Assembly (NCBI RefSeq): GCF_000250655.1
Contig: NC_016935.1
Location: 4,110,001 to 4,174,000, forward strand
DNA: 64,000 nucleotides
Reading direction: 5' to 3'
Origin: Paenibacillus mucilaginosus 3016
Lineage (GTDB): Bacteria > Bacillota > Bacilli > Paenibacillales > NBRC-103111
Part shown: positions 34,891 through 45,201 of the stretch, in pieces
Layout of the letters: each line of letters opens with the position of its first letter
Numbering within the stretch: position 1 is the stretch's first letter
Program-made: the position numbers and the translations under genes
The notes under the pieces: generated by a model
The model's database searches: none
Told to the model about the DNA's origin: nothing
The model's input: the letters and a program-made list of their open reading frames with translations, nothing else

Positions 34891-34987
34891 CTCGGCGACT
34901 CAAAAGATACGAAGGGCGGGGGCTTGGCCCCTCCCACGGCCGGACTTTCTCCGGCTAGAGAATGCGTGCCTCTGGGCACGCCTAAAA

Positions 34988-35031
34988 CGAAAAAGGCACC
35001 AGGGCTTCGAAAAGAAGTGCCCCGGCACCTT
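34988..35031 (-). terminator. Intrinsic terminator of the deacetylase gene
   Basis: On the minus strand AAGGTGCCGGGGCACTTC pairs with GAAGCCCTGGTGCCTT and is followed by a T-run. A closely similar hairpin, with AAGGTGCTGGGCCACTTC, follows the GH43 gene at 40865-40909. Confidence 0.7.
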
Positions 35032-35069
35032 ACTAACATTTTCGTTATCATGGAGAAATCTGTTACTTG

Positions 35070-35879
35070 CTATCGCAGCCTCTTCGTTTCGCCTCCCGCA
35101 ATACGGACGGCTTCGCCGTCTGCGCTAATCCAAACCTCACGGGCATTCGGATTATGCACCATGCTTCGATCAACCGAGAAACGGAGCGCTTTAAGGGCAT
35201 TCTGATAGGTTACAATGTCCGTCATCGACGCTTTCCAGACCGATTCCTCGCCGCCGATCAGCTCGCCCACCTTGTCTACCAGGTCCCAGTTGTCATCATG
35301 ATCGAATTCGTAGCTGTGGCCCCAGATAAACAATAGTTCCATCCGGCTGAACCACTGCTTGGACGACAGCAGCTGTTCCGCCTTCTCGACCATGTCTTTA
35401 TGGTGGCAGGTCGGATGCCATCTCAGCGGATCATCCGGCATGTGGAAGCCGCCATGGCTCTGGACGGTGCGGGCATATTCGATACCGAGCACCGGCAGCG
35501 CGTGCACAACGCGGTCGTTGTAGGTGCCGAACGGATAACTCATGCCGCGAACTGGGTATCCCGCAATCGCCTCCAGATTACGGCGGTCCGCGATCAGTTC
35601 CTCCGCGATCTGGTCATCCGGAGACTGCTCCAGGAAGGGATGCGTGACGGTATGGGCCGAAATCTCGTGACCGCGAAATAAGTCCGACGCTTCTTCGGCA
35701 GTGATATATCCTTCCTGGCCGAAATTGCCGGAATTCAGATGGAACGTTCCTTTGAGGCCATATCGATTAAAAGCCTCCACCAGCCTCCTGTCTTGCTCGC
35801 GGCCATCGTCAAAACTAAACACGACCGCCTTGCCAAGCCCTCTCGGAAACCGGTCGAATTGAATGCTCACGTTACCCAT
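35070..35879 (-). CDS. Polysaccharide deacetylase family (NodB homology) protein
   Basis: A 269-residue protein without a signal peptide. NodB motifs are visible: FSFDDGREQD (general-base Asp and metal Asp), metal His pair in HEISAHTVTHPFL, and MSYPFGTYND. The C-terminal ~60 residues contain FIWGHSYEFDHDDNWD. CE4-like enzymes remove acetyl groups from sugars; a cytoplasmic member here may deacetylate imported oligosaccharides. The ATG is preceded by TTAAGGAGGAG. Confidence 0.82.
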   Translation of the reverse strand: MGNVSIQFDRFPRGLGKAVVFSFDDGREQDRRLVEAFNRYGLKGTFHLNSGNFGQEGYITAEEASDLFRGHEISAHTVTHPFLEQSPDDQIAEELIADRRNLEAIAGYPVRGMSYPFGTYNDRVVHALPVLGIEYARTVQSHGGFHMPDDPLRWHPTCHHKDMVEKAEQLLSSKQWFSRMELLFIWGHSYEFDHDDNWDLVDKVGELIGGEESVWKASMTDIVTYQNALKALRFSVDRSMVHNPNAREVWISADGEAVRIAGGETKRLR

Positions 35880-35997
35880 TATGACTCCTCCTTAAGTTTT
35901 GTGGAACGGAGTGGAACAAAACCGCATCGGAAGCTTCCGTTACCATTACACCTGAATACCTCCGAACCATTACGGCCGGAGGCATCAAGCTTCTGAA

Positions 35998-38900
35998 CTA
36001 GCTTATTCTTTCTCCTGATTGATCATGAGGAACAGTAACGGTGGAAGATGCTTCCGTTACATTCCCTGCTTGATCGGTCGCTCTATAAGTAATCGTATAA
36101 ACTAGAGGCCCTTTACCCTTGGATTTTTTGGCGAGAAGCAAGAATTCCGTATCGAATGTGCTGAATTCGGCTTCTTGTACCATAGATTCATAGCTGTCGA
36201 CGGCAGCGCTCGGCGTAATGGACAGCAATTCCACTTGAGACAGCTCATTATCCGTTTCAATAGTTGCCGTTACTTTAACCAGCTTATTGTTGGCCGGCCA
36301 CAAGGTTTCCTTATCCAGGACAACTTTCAGGGTAGGAGCAGCCGTATCAATGACCAAGCTTCTGTACGCCCACTCCGACCAGGTGCCCCCATTGTCCTTC
36401 AAGCGAACCCTGATCGACCAATTTCCGTCCGCCAATCCATTCAAAGTGTATGAACCGGATGCGCCCGCCAGTTCGCCGCTGTCCACATCGACCGTCTCCC
36501 AACCGTTGCTGGAGGCTTGAACCTGATAAGCAGATTGAACATCCGCATCGTCGGCGTCATGGAACGTCCAGTTAAGCTGCAGATTGTTCAGATTGATCGC
36601 CTGGCCATCCTCATACGAGGTGATCGAGACGGATGGAGCCGAATTGCCGGCACCTGTGCCTGTAACGGTTGTGCCGTTCTTGGTCATTGTGTATGTGACT
36701 ACCTTGCCGCTCCAGAAGTGGAACGTCAGATTCACAACTCCGTCATTCGTATTCTGGAAGAAATTTGGCGTAAGCCTGATTCTTCCATTGGCGTAGTCAG
36801 GATTGTAGGAATCATAAATTTCCTTGTACGAAGTCCAATTATGCGGACCGGCATTGCCGCCATCAGCATATTTTGCCTCCATCGTAGCGACTCGATCGCC
36901 ATTGAAGGCTGTAGGAATATCAAAGCCTTGGGAGGTGATCGTGCCGGAAACGCTGGACAACGTCGCTGTATCATAATAATTAACGTACAACTTCCACGCA
37001 GGACCCGCGCTGAAATGGGCCGACAATACCGCCTTCTGGCCTAATGCGCCTGTAGCGAGACTTGAAAGATAGCTTGCTTTGAGCGTTAATACGTCCCCGT
37101 CCACCGTATAGTCTGTGCCGGGTACGAGCGTTTGATCGCCATTCTTCAGCGAGACAAAGCTGTTGCCGTTCAGGTTCAAGGTGACCGATTGGTCGCTGAC
37201 CGTCTCCCCGCTCTTGATGAAGATTCGATCGAAAGACGTCGTCGAAGTGCGGCCGGTCAAGCTATGCATAATAATATGATATAGCTCCGGGTCACTCCAC
37301 TCGAAAGTTGTCCGGTTAACGTACGGGCCGTAATCCCACATCATCGTCGCAATGCTCTTCGACTGCATGGCATGGAGGAAGTATTCGAAATACTTGAGCA
37401 TCTCGCCGCGCTCGACGGTTTCCTCACCCTTACCGTAACCGAGTATTCCGTATTCGCCTATGACAACAGGAATGCCTTTCGATACGAACGTATTATAGAC
37501 ATTGTTAACCGTTGTATCGATATCGTTTTTCACTTCGGCATTAAACGTTGTGTAGCCTGCGATGTTTACAGAGAAATGCCACAAGCCGTAAAAATGAACG
37601 GTAGTGATCAGATTCGGGTCGTTCAATTGTTCTATCGTGGCTGCAAGCGAATCCACATATTTTTGGCTGGCATTCGTCCACAGCGACGGCAAAACAAGCG
37701 GACGAACCCCATTATTGCCGCCGGACTCTCTTACAATGTTGAAGAAGGTCGTATTCAATTCATCGAGCAGCGACATTTGCGTTGTGTCTGCTAGGTTGTT
37801 GCCGAAAACCGGCTCATTGATGCTTTCGAACACCAGTTTGTTGGGATAATCCTTGAACGTGTTGGCGATTTGCTTCCAGACCGCCGTGTATTCGGCTACG
37901 ACCTGGTCATGGTTCGTGTCCATCGTGTTGACCCATTCCACCGAATCGTGGTGCATGTTGATCATGACGTGCAGGCCGGCTTCGAGCGACCAGTCGACAA
38001 TTTGCTGTACCCGGCTCATCCACGCCGGGTCAACCGTGTAGGATGGCGCAGGTCCCGTGTGCTGATACCAGGTCACGGGAATCCGGATGCTTTTGAAGCC
38101 CTGGGCGGCAATTTGTTCAATAAATGCTTGAGTGACAACCGGATTGCCCCAAGACGTTTCATCCGGGCCTCTTGCATCCAGGGAATTCCCCAGATTATAT
38201 CCCGGCTGCATCGCGTTGACATAGGACTGCATTGGCGTCTGCACCGTCGCACCCTCTTTAATATCGCCGCGCACGATGCCCATACCGTTCGTTCCGATAT
38301 AGACCCGGCCGTACACTTGCCCATCGCCCGTAATCGTTCCTCTTGCATTCGCGAATTGATGCTGTTCGTCGTTAATACGGATCCAGCTCGCCCCTTCATC
38401 CTCCGATCGGTAGAACCCGAACTTGCCGCCGTTCACTCTCATCCCGGCATAGATCGTTTTATACGTTTGGCCTGGCGCTTCTTTGCCGAAACCGACGGAT
38501 ACCGCCTCGTCGACGCCGCCTATCTTCCCGAAACTCGCTCCTGAATCCGTCGAACGGAATAGTCCTTCCTCGCTGGCAAGCCAAATATCGCCTTCGGCCG
38601 TAGGAGCAGCCTTGAATTTGCCATTCAGATTATTCGGCAGTCCGGAAGCCGCCGAAGCCGTGAAGTTGGCGCCGCCATCCGTGCTGACATAGAACTTCCC
38701 GTCAAGGAAACCGTAGAATTTGTCCGGATTGACGCGGTCCGAAGAGACGCTCGCGCCTTGCGGGATGCCTTTCGAGGCCGTCCACGTCTTGCCAAGGTCG
38801 GTAGAGAAGCTCACCGGCCGGACAGCGCTACCATCCGGATGCGGAGCCCATACGATCGTATGGCCGTTCGCGCCGACCGCGACCCATCCTCCGCTCGTGT

Positions 38901-40638
38901 TGTCGCCATTCTCCGCCTGCCAGGCATTGGTCGCCGGCGTCCAGGTGACGCCGTTGTCCGTCGATATGCCCATCCGCGCGTCTTGGTTCGATGCATGGCC
39001 GACCCGCACGATCAAATTCGAATTCGTCTCCGCGTAGTCCAGATCGGTGCTGGTTCCGATATAAGGATTCCTGATCATGCGCGGCGCCGTATTCAGGTCT
39101 TCGTGACGGAACCCTCCAATATCGCCCATCGCGCTAATCAACGGCGCCCCGGATGAAGGGCTAATCAAGCCGAGAACCGCGGTCTCTTCGATCCCGTCCG
39201 CCATGACGGAGATCCCGATTTTCTCGCCTTTGTCGAGATTGGTCACGTTCTCGGAGCCGAACAGCGTCGCCCCGGTACCGTACATGATCCGGTCGGAGTT
39301 GAACGGATCGATCTCCAGGTCGCCGATCATCCAACCCAGCTTCGGCGAGGTCTCCGGATCGGTCTCAGGATCGCGCTGAACGCCCCAGTCGAGCCATGGC
39401 GAGATGGAATAATCGATCGTGTACCGGTTGTCTCGCTTCGGATAGGAGCTGAACTGCCACAACGAATTCCATGTTTTCCCGCCGTCCGTACTGCGGTAAA
39501 TCGATTCCTCCGGCCACCATTTGTTCATCGTGGCGACCATCAGCGTATCCGGATGCTGAGCGTCGACGGCAAGACCGCCGTACGGATTGCTCGTATTGCC
39601 GGCTCCTTCCGGGCTGATGTCCGTCCACTCGCCCGTCTTCGTATCCAACTTCCATACTGCGCCATTGCCGCCGAGGTAGGGTCCGATCGTCGAGTTAAAC
39701 GATACGTACAGCATACCGTTGGAACCCAGCGTACCGTGGTGGGGCAGGAAGCCCTGTTTCGGCTGACCCGCTACCGGTTCCCAAGTAGCCCCGCCGTCGA
39801 CCGACTTGTAAATGCTCGTCTGGGTATCCGCCAAGCCGACATATATCGTCTGCGTCGCATGGCCTGCAGAGCCCGTCGAAGGATCGAAGGTGACCCATAC
39901 TGGGCCGACATTGCCGCCGTAGTCATCCTTTACATCGCCGACTGCAGTGAAGCTGCTCACCTTATGCCATGTCGCTCCGTAGTCCTCGCTCTTCCACAAT
40001 CCGTTCCCGTTGCGGGCTCCCAAGTAGAGGATCCGGTTATCGTTCGGGTCGACAACCAGACGTTCGCCCATGGAACGGCCGGGCATGTTGCCGCCGAATT
40101 TGAACGGCATTTCCGTCTTCTCCCACGTTTGCCCGCGATCCTGCGAACGGAGAATGTAACCGTTCGACTGCACCCAGTCGTTCGAGTAGGTGCCGGCAGC
40201 AATATAGACGCGATTCGGATCGACAGGGTCGGTAGCGATACTCTCTACGCCCGATAGGTTCCAGTCTTCTAAGCTCACCCATTCCAACAGCTGAATCCAC
40301 TTCTTCGTCGCGGGGTCCCAGCGATACGCGCCCCCCATATCCGTGCGGGCATAGATGAGATCCTTCTCCTTCGGGTTGTAAATAATGCCCGGAATGAATC
40401 CGCCTCCGACGATCTTCACCCTGCCCCAATCATAGGCTTGTGACTTCATTGGCACGATGTCCGACTGTACGGCCGCTGCTGCGCTTCCGGTCGAATCCGC
40501 CGCGAATGCCTTGTTAGGGAGCGTCAAGGCAGGGCCAATGCTTACCATTAACGCGGCGGTCGTCACCAGAATTGAAGCGGACTTACATAAGGAAATCATT
40601 TGTTTGGTGAATCCACGCGACGTTTTCCTTGTTTTCAT
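35998..40638 (-). CDS. Bifunctional xyloglucanase/endoglucanase: GH74-GH5-X2-CBM46-like-Fn3/Ig
   Basis: A 1546-residue secreted multimodular enzyme. The signal peptide ends near ANKAFA-A (about residue 48). The GH74 double beta-propeller spans about 60-795, with catalytic Asp in ARTDMGGAYRWD (about 100) and MGDIGGFRHED (about 505). The GH5 barrel spans about 805-1125, with proton donor Glu in FESINEPV (about 940) and nucleophile Glu in VIGEYGILG (about 1060). An X2/Ig-like module (about 1130-1220), a CBM46-like module (about 1225-1330), and two Fn3/Ig-like modules follow. The GH5-Ig-CBM46 order matches known GH5_4 xyloglucan-active enzymes. The ATG at 40638 follows AAGGAG; the longer frame lacks support. 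It would depolymerise xyloglucan outside the cell. Confidence 0.9.
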   Translation of the reverse strand: MKTRKTSRGFTKQMISLCKSASILVTTAALMVSIGPALTLPNKAFAADSTGSAAAAVQSDIVPMKSQAYDWGRVKIVGGGFIPGIIYNPKEKDLIYARTDMGGAYRWDPATKKWIQLLEWVSLEDWNLSGVESIATDPVDPNRVYIAAGTYSNDWVQSNGYILRSQDRGQTWEKTEMPFKFGGNMPGRSMGERLVVDPNDNRILYLGARNGNGLWKSEDYGATWHKVSSFTAVGDVKDDYGGNVGPVWVTFDPSTGSAGHATQTIYVGLADTQTSIYKSVDGGATWEPVAGQPKQGFLPHHGTLGSNGMLYVSFNSTIGPYLGGNGAVWKLDTKTGEWTDISPEGAGNTSNPYGGLAVDAQHPDTLMVATMNKWWPEESIYRSTDGGKTWNSLWQFSSYPKRDNRYTIDYSISPWLDWGVQRDPETDPETSPKLGWMIGDLEIDPFNSDRIMYGTGATLFGSENVTNLDKGEKIGISVMADGIEETAVLGLISPSSGAPLISAMGDIGGFRHEDLNTAPRMIRNPYIGTSTDLDYAETNSNLIVRVGHASNQDARMGISTDNGVTWTPATNAWQAENGDNTSGGWVAVGANGHTIVWAPHPDGSAVRPVSFSTDLGKTWTASKGIPQGASVSSDRVNPDKFYGFLDGKFYVSTDGGANFTASAASGLPNNLNGKFKAAPTAEGDIWLASEEGLFRSTDSGASFGKIGGVDEAVSVGFGKEAPGQTYKTIYAGMRVNGGKFGFYRSEDEGASWIRINDEQHQFANARGTITGDGQVYGRVYIGTNGMGIVRGDIKEGATVQTPMQSYVNAMQPGYNLGNSLDARGPDETSWGNPVVTQAFIEQIAAQGFKSIRIPVTWYQHTGPAPSYTVDPAWMSRVQQIVDWSLEAGLHVMINMHHDSVEWVNTMDTNHDQVVAEYTAVWKQIANTFKDYPNKLVFESINEPVFGNNLADTTQMSLLDELNTTFFNIVRESGGNNGVRPLVLPSLWTNASQKYVDSLAATIEQLNDPNLITTVHFYGLWHFSVNIAGYTTFNAEVKNDIDTTVNNVYNTFVSKGIPVVIGEYGILGYGKGEETVERGEMLKYFEYFLHAMQSKSIATMMWDYGPYVNRTTFEWSDPELYHIIMHSLTGRTSTTSFDRIFIKSGETVSDQSVTLNLNGNSFVSLKNGDQTLVPGTDYTVDGDVLTLKASYLSSLATGALGQKAVLSAHFSAGPAWKLYVNYYDTATLSSVSGTITSQGFDIPTAFNGDRVATMEAKYADGGNAGPHNWTSYKEIYDSYNPDYANGRIRLTPNFFQNTNDGVVNLTFHFWSGKVVTYTMTKNGTTVTGTGAGNSAPSVSITSYEDGQAINLNNLQLNWTFHDADDADVQSAYQVQASSNGWETVDVDSGELAGASGSYTLNGLADGNWSIRVRLKDNGGTWSEWAYRSLVIDTAAPTLKVVLDKETLWPANNKLVKVTATIETDNELSQVELLSITPSAAVDSYESMVQEAEFSTFDTEFLLLAKKSKGKGPLVYTITYRATDQAGNVTEASSTVTVPHDQSGERIS
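38261..39328 (-). repeat. Near-identical tract shared by the two GH74 genes (copy 1)
   Basis: These ~1068 bases match 61040-62107 (offset 22779) with, as far as I can read, one difference (39177, C versus T, giving Val versus Ile). Sequence on both sides drops to clearly lower identity. See the matching copy and the finding. Confidence 0.85.
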
Positions 40639-40709
40639 CAAGCGAATCTCCTTCTTCAATCGTTTTCTTCTTGCGATCATGCCACTTGCCCTTGTTGAAA
40701 GCCGATATA

Positions 40710-40723
40710 TGAGAGCGTTCTCA
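40710..40723 (-). promoter_or_regulatory. cre-like palindrome before the GH74-GH5 gene
   Basis: TGAGAGCGTTCTCA is nearly palindromic and resembles a LacI/CcpA-family operator, with one departure from the cre consensus. It lies about 72-85 bases upstream of the start. Confidence 0.45.
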
Positions 40724-40864
40724 GTTTTCGATAACCACTCCTCCTCATCCCACATCTTTCCTTGCATAACTACTTTATCAACAGGTTGAATCGCGAACCT
40801 TAATTTTTTGGACATGTATAGCACGATTTAGTCCGGTTAAATTTGGATTTTCTCGATAGAGACG

Positions 40865-40909
40865 AACAAGGTACCAGGGCTTCGTAAGGAAGTGGCCCAG
40901 CACCTTGTT
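40865..40909 (-). terminator. Intrinsic terminator of the GH43 gene
   Basis: On the minus strand AACAAGGTGCTGGGCCACTT pairs with the complementary arm ending in ACCTTGTT. It lies about 80 bases after the GH43 stop. Confidence 0.6.
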
Positions 40910-40988
40910 GTGATCTACCATTTTTCGCAATGCGATGCCCGCTGCCCAATAAATCTGCCAATTCGTCTTGTCCTGTTTCGCCGCAACA

Positions 40989-42524
40989 TCATCCGTTCAA
41001 CGGTTCATATTCGAACCAATCAAAGCATGCCGGTGAACCTTGCCCCGTTTCGCAGACCGCGTACATCGCAATGATTACTCCCGTAAATCCGCCCGCTACC
41101 TCTGTCGAGAGCAGATGCGATTCTCCGGATCCCACTTCAAGAACATCGGATGGATGCTGCTGAAGCTTGAAGTGAAACCATTCCGGCTGCGCTTCAATCT
41201 TAAGAACAACAGGCCCGTCTAAGCATACTAGCGTGCTCTCCGATCTCAAAGATCCTACCGTTCGCCGGAATACGATCACTTTCCGCCCTTCTTTACGCGT
41301 TACGGCCAGGTCGTAATGATAGTTTTCGTTCATAAACACGGTAAGTCCGGCTTCCTCGCCATCTTGCTGCGGTTCGAAATTCAGCAAGGCGGCAATGTTG
41401 CTTGACCAGTGGCGCAAACGACGGCCTACAAAGGCTGGAGCGCCGGCATCGTCTAGAGACGCCTCGTTTCCGCGCAATACAAGATTCCCCGGCGATTCGC
41501 TGAGCGACCAGCATAACGGATTCGGATTTCGCAGGAACACCCAATCGAAGCCTAAGGTTGCATCGTCAAAATCATCTCGGGTTGAGTGCGTCTGCCACCG
41601 GACCTCCGACAACTGCGGAGCATCCATGACGCTCTCGACGCTTCCCCCATTACCGATGATTGGCCAGCCGTCGGCCGTCCATGACACGGGCGCCAGAAAC
41701 GTCTCTCTGCCCAAATGATGCCGGTAGGGATAGGAGACAGGTCTGACACCCAAGAAAACCGCCCACCAGCTGCCGTCATGCGCTTGTACCAAATCTGCAT
41801 GCCCGGTTGCCTGTATGCTGTTCTTCCGGCTTCGGTGAGAAAGAATCGGATTATGGGGGCATGGTTCGTAAGGTCCATATGGAGCGTCGCTCCTCGCTAT
41901 CGTCGCCATATGACCGTACTCCGTCCCGCCTTCGGCAATCAACAAATAATAAAGTCCGTTGATTTTGTAAAGATGAGGCGCTTCCGCATGCGCTCCGCCC
42001 GTTCCTCTCCAGATCAGGCGACTCACTGTCAGCATTGTCCCGGTCGCTATGTCAATCTCACACTGATAAATGCCGTAGCCTTCATTGCCGGAATAAGTGG
42101 ATTGAAAGTATACGCTGCCATCTTCATCGAATAAAAGAGATGGATCGATGCCACCCTGCACCACAGGTATCATCTCGGACCAAGGACCTTCCGGCCGTTG
42201 GCTGCGAACATAGAAGTTGCCGACCCCGCTCACATTCGTCGTAACCATATAGAACCAGCCATCGTGATAGCGGATCGTCGGGGCGTAAATCCCTCCCGAT
42301 AACCAGGCGTTGGCCAGCGGCAATTGCTGCTCGGTCGTCAGACAATGTCCGATCTGGCGCCAATTGACAAGATCCTTGCTATGAAATATAGGAACTCCAG
42401 GAAAATAAGCAAAAGTGCTTGTCACCAAATAATAATCATCTCCGACACGGCAGATGCTCGGGTCGGGATAAAAGCCTGGTATTACCGGATTGCTATACGT
42501 CGCGGTGCTACACGTCGTCTCCAT
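40989..42524 (-). CDS. GH43 beta-xylosidase/alpha-L-arabinofuranosidase-like
   Basis: A 511-residue cytoplasmic enzyme. The five-bladed propeller starts NPVIPGFYPDPSICRVGDDY with the general-base Asp, GGIDPSLLFDEDG holds the pKa-modulating Asp, and GGAHAEAPHLYK holds the proton-donor Glu. The C-terminal ~200 residues form the beta-sandwich seen in GH43_12-type enzymes. The ATG at 42524 follows AGGAG seven bases upstream. It likely removes xylose or arabinose from imported oligosaccharides. A decayed copy of its 3' end lies at 48341-48420. Confidence 0.88.
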   Translation of the reverse strand: METTCSTATYSNPVIPGFYPDPSICRVGDDYYLVTSTFAYFPGVPIFHSKDLVNWRQIGHCLTTEQQLPLANAWLSGGIYAPTIRYHDGWFYMVTTNVSGVGNFYVRSQRPEGPWSEMIPVVQGGIDPSLLFDEDGSVYFQSTYSGNEGYGIYQCEIDIATGTMLTVSRLIWRGTGGAHAEAPHLYKINGLYYLLIAEGGTEYGHMATIARSDAPYGPYEPCPHNPILSHRSRKNSIQATGHADLVQAHDGSWWAVFLGVRPVSYPYRHHLGRETFLAPVSWTADGWPIIGNGGSVESVMDAPQLSEVRWQTHSTRDDFDDATLGFDWVFLRNPNPLCWSLSESPGNLVLRGNEASLDDAGAPAFVGRRLRHWSSNIAALLNFEPQQDGEEAGLTVFMNENYHYDLAVTRKEGRKVIVFRRTVGSLRSESTLVCLDGPVVLKIEAQPEWFHFKLQQHPSDVLEVGSGESHLLSTEVAGGFTGVIIAMYAVCETGQGSPACFDWFEYEPLNG

Positions 42525-42663
42525 GTTACAACTCCTAATCATTCTAAAGTTTGATAGTACCGAAACCTTCCATTCGGATTATAAAACACGGCATAGGCTT
42601 GCACCTTCATTTTCAGGTCCTCGAATAGCATGATTTAGCCATTTGTATTTCAAGCTCTAAACA

Positions 42664-42850
42664 GCAAAAAAAAAGGATTGCCCAAGACCAGTAAACCAGT
42701 AAAAGGCAAACCTTTCTGAGTATGTTTAAGGCAAGCCGTTAGCTGATCCGCTTGCACTTATTTCGACCAAAGCTCAGCGCGGGCTTTCACCATATTTGTA
42801 AATTCTTCATTCAGCTTCGCAGATCCTTGTAAGTCGTTGCGCCGTAAGCC
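42664..42850 (-). pseudogene. Solute-binding protein 3' remnant and its terminator
   Basis: The minus-strand tail AKLNEEFTNMVKARAELWSK is nearly identical to the C-terminus of the solute-binding protein at 48537. The DNA just upstream, matching 48801-48840, is joined to it with about 180 bases missing. The degenerate terminator at 42664-42713 matches 48451-48496. The following ~330 bases (to about 43180) hold short fragments of unknown origin, one with a membrane-like stretch, but no intact gene. Confidence 0.7.
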
Positions 42851-43214
42851 GCCAGGTTTATTGTTCGCTCGTGTAATGTAAATGGTGAGTATAAGCCCGC
42901 CCACAAACACAAGTACGCCGACTGCAAACCAAACGCTGGAGAATGCCGATGTTGACCGGGCAATCGATAAACGGCACTTCCTGCTTCCATTCGTTGAGAC
43001 GCTCCAGAACCTCATAGTTTAAATACTTCAAGTTGTCTGCAGGTAGGTGGAGCTTCGCGTCTAGCAAATGTCCTGCGCCAGCTTCGCGAATATGACAATA
43101 TCTTTTGCAAAGCTTAAGCTTGAAGGTGGTTGGGCTCGTTATAGCGGGCAGTGAGCCCCACTGATAGCTGAAAGATAACAAGTATTCTGTTGTTTTGCGT
43201 TTCCTTGGTTTTAT

Positions 43215-44882
43215 TTAATTAATCGGAACCAACTGCCATTGCTGATTAAAGTTATACTGATTGCCTAATGACCATTGACCAACTGTTGCACTATCATTAG
43301 TAGACCAACCGAATACTTCCAGATACTTGCCGCTTGCAGCATTTTTAAATTCGTAATAACCACCGCCTACATCAATCATCTGCCAATGTTGATTATAGCT
43401 GCCAAGACCAGAATGTGCCCATTGTTGAGCTGCAGCTCCGTCAGAAGAAGACCACCCCCCGATTTCCAGAACCTTGCCGCTATTACGATTTATGAGTTCA
43501 TAACTGTTAAGTCCGACATGAAGCAATTCCCATTGCTGATTGTAGCCGCCAGTATACGTATACTGATTTACAGCAGCGCCATCGGCAGTTGAGTAGCCAT
43601 TTACATCCAGAACCTTGCCGCTATGGCGGTTGACGATCCTATAATAATTACCTATTCCGCTCATGATGGCATCGATGATTCCTTGCTGTGTTATGGAGAG
43701 GTTATGTCTGTTAATCAAACTAAAATTGGATCCATTGTCCCACCATACAGGAACTAAGCTATACTTCTTCGCTGTTGAGACAACTGCTTTTGTCCAAATG
43801 GCACGATAAGTATTGTTGGACGAGTCATAAGCCGACTTATCGATTGCACCGTATTCTCCCACGACTACAGCATAACCTTGTTTAACGAACTTATCGTACA
43901 TGGATTTGAATTGTGACTCCAAGTGGGCTTCCTGTCCCCCGGAGTCTTTTTTGGCAGGGTCGGCTGTTGCTCCCCATTGGGTAGCCCCTCCGTTTTCTAC
44001 TAGGCAGAAGGTGTAAGGATCGTAATAATGGACAGAAATCATGATTCTCTTTTCGGAGCTAGGAACTGTACTTGATCTGTTATAGTCTGTCGGAAGTACA
44101 AAGCCAGTATAACCATTGTTGCCTGCCGTGTAATCAATGTTCGTATTCCATCCTGGAATCAACAGCCATCTTGCCGCATTGTTTCCGCCGGTCAGTCTCA
44201 CGGTGTCCACAAAGATTTGATTCAATGTATTAATGTTTGAATATATCGTGAGGTCAGGCTGTACCCCGCCATATGTCACCCCATCGAATACTTCGTTCAT
44301 CGATTCGAAGATCAAATGCTCGTTATAATCGATGAATGTCTGGGCAATTTGCTGCCAAACCTTTTTAAATTTGTCTCGAATCGTAATTTGATCGCTTGCA
44401 TTCGGCAACAACCAATTATCTGACGGGGTATTGGGGGTAGTAGAGTGAGCGCCATCATGGTGAATATTGAGAATGACAAACAGGCCCTCGCTGTAAGCAT
44501 AATCGACAACTTCTTTCACTCTGGCCAGATACGCAGCATCAATGGCGTAATTCGGAGCAGATCCGATTTTTTTCATATACGTAACCGGGATCCGAATGGA
44601 TTTAAACCCTGCTGCTTTTACCTTTTGAATTAACGCTTTTGTGATAACTGGATTACCCCATGCTGTTTCGCTAGGAACACCATTAATATTAGCATCTAAT
44701 GCGTTTCCTAGATTCCATCCAGCACCCATAGCTGAAGTAATTTGAGCGGCGTTATATGGCGTGAAATCCCATGTCATAGTAGCCGCCGATACTGTGGATC
44801 CCAGGCTTGCAAAAACGGTTGTAAACATAATAATCAATGCGATCATGAATAACTTGCAGGACTTGAACGTAAATTTGGACAT
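43215..44882 (-). CDS. Secreted GH5 endoglucanase with C-terminal ricin-type lectin domain (CBM13)
   Basis: A 555-residue protein. The signal peptide ends near VSAA (about residue 33). The GH5 barrel spans about 40-405: MGAGWNLGNALDANI, IPVTYMKKIG, proton donor Glu in FESMNEVFDG (about 193), HYYDPYTF, and nucleophile Glu in VVVGEYGAID (about 341). Three beta-trefoil repeats (about 414-555) with QQW motifs form a CBM13/ricin lectin that binds galactose or xylan-type chains. The start at 44882 follows AGAGGGTG. A cre-like site is about 100 bases upstream. Confidence 0.9.
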   Translation of the reverse strand: MSKFTFKSCKLFMIALIIMFTTVFASLGSTVSAATMTWDFTPYNAAQITSAMGAGWNLGNALDANINGVPSETAWGNPVITKALIQKVKAAGFKSIRIPVTYMKKIGSAPNYAIDAAYLARVKEVVDYAYSEGLFVILNIHHDGAHSTTPNTPSDNWLLPNASDQITIRDKFKKVWQQIAQTFIDYNEHLIFESMNEVFDGVTYGGVQPDLTIYSNINTLNQIFVDTVRLTGGNNAARWLLIPGWNTNIDYTAGNNGYTGFVLPTDYNRSSTVPSSEKRIMISVHYYDPYTFCLVENGGATQWGATADPAKKDSGGQEAHLESQFKSMYDKFVKQGYAVVVGEYGAIDKSAYDSSNNTYRAIWTKAVVSTAKKYSLVPVWWDNGSNFSLINRHNLSITQQGIIDAIMSGIGNYYRIVNRHSGKVLDVNGYSTADGAAVNQYTYTGGYNQQWELLHVGLNSYELINRNSGKVLEIGGWSSSDGAAAQQWAHSGLGSYNQHWQMIDVGGGYYEFKNAASGKYLEVFGWSTNDSATVGQWSLGNQYNFNQQWQLVPIN

Positions 44883-44978
44883 CAAATGGCACCCTCTTCT
44901 CTGAAAAGTAGTTGAAAAGAATAATACCTCGCTAATCACCTCCTAATTCGCTTCAACAGACGCTTCTGATAATGCAAA

Positions 44979-44993
44979 AGTAAGCGTTTTCAG
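44979..44993 (-). promoter_or_regulatory. cre-like site before the GH5-CBM13 gene
   Basis: The minus strand reads CTGAAAACGCTTACT, matching the cre consensus at 14 of 15 positions. It lies about 97-111 bases before the start codon. Confidence 0.6.
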
Positions 44994-45201
44994 TTCCTTG
45001 TGTTTTCATTATAGTCGAGATCAGTTAGAACCCACCTTTATTATCTAGCCATCGATTAGCATATTATAGACTAAAACGCCGGGTGTTGCTCTTTACAAAG
45101 TAATGAGGCGCCTCGTGTCAATTAAATAGATCCGAAGCGCCCTTATTAGCTACCTGGAATATCTCGTTTACATGCATCTTCAAAAGTAAAGCGGAGTTTA
45201 T

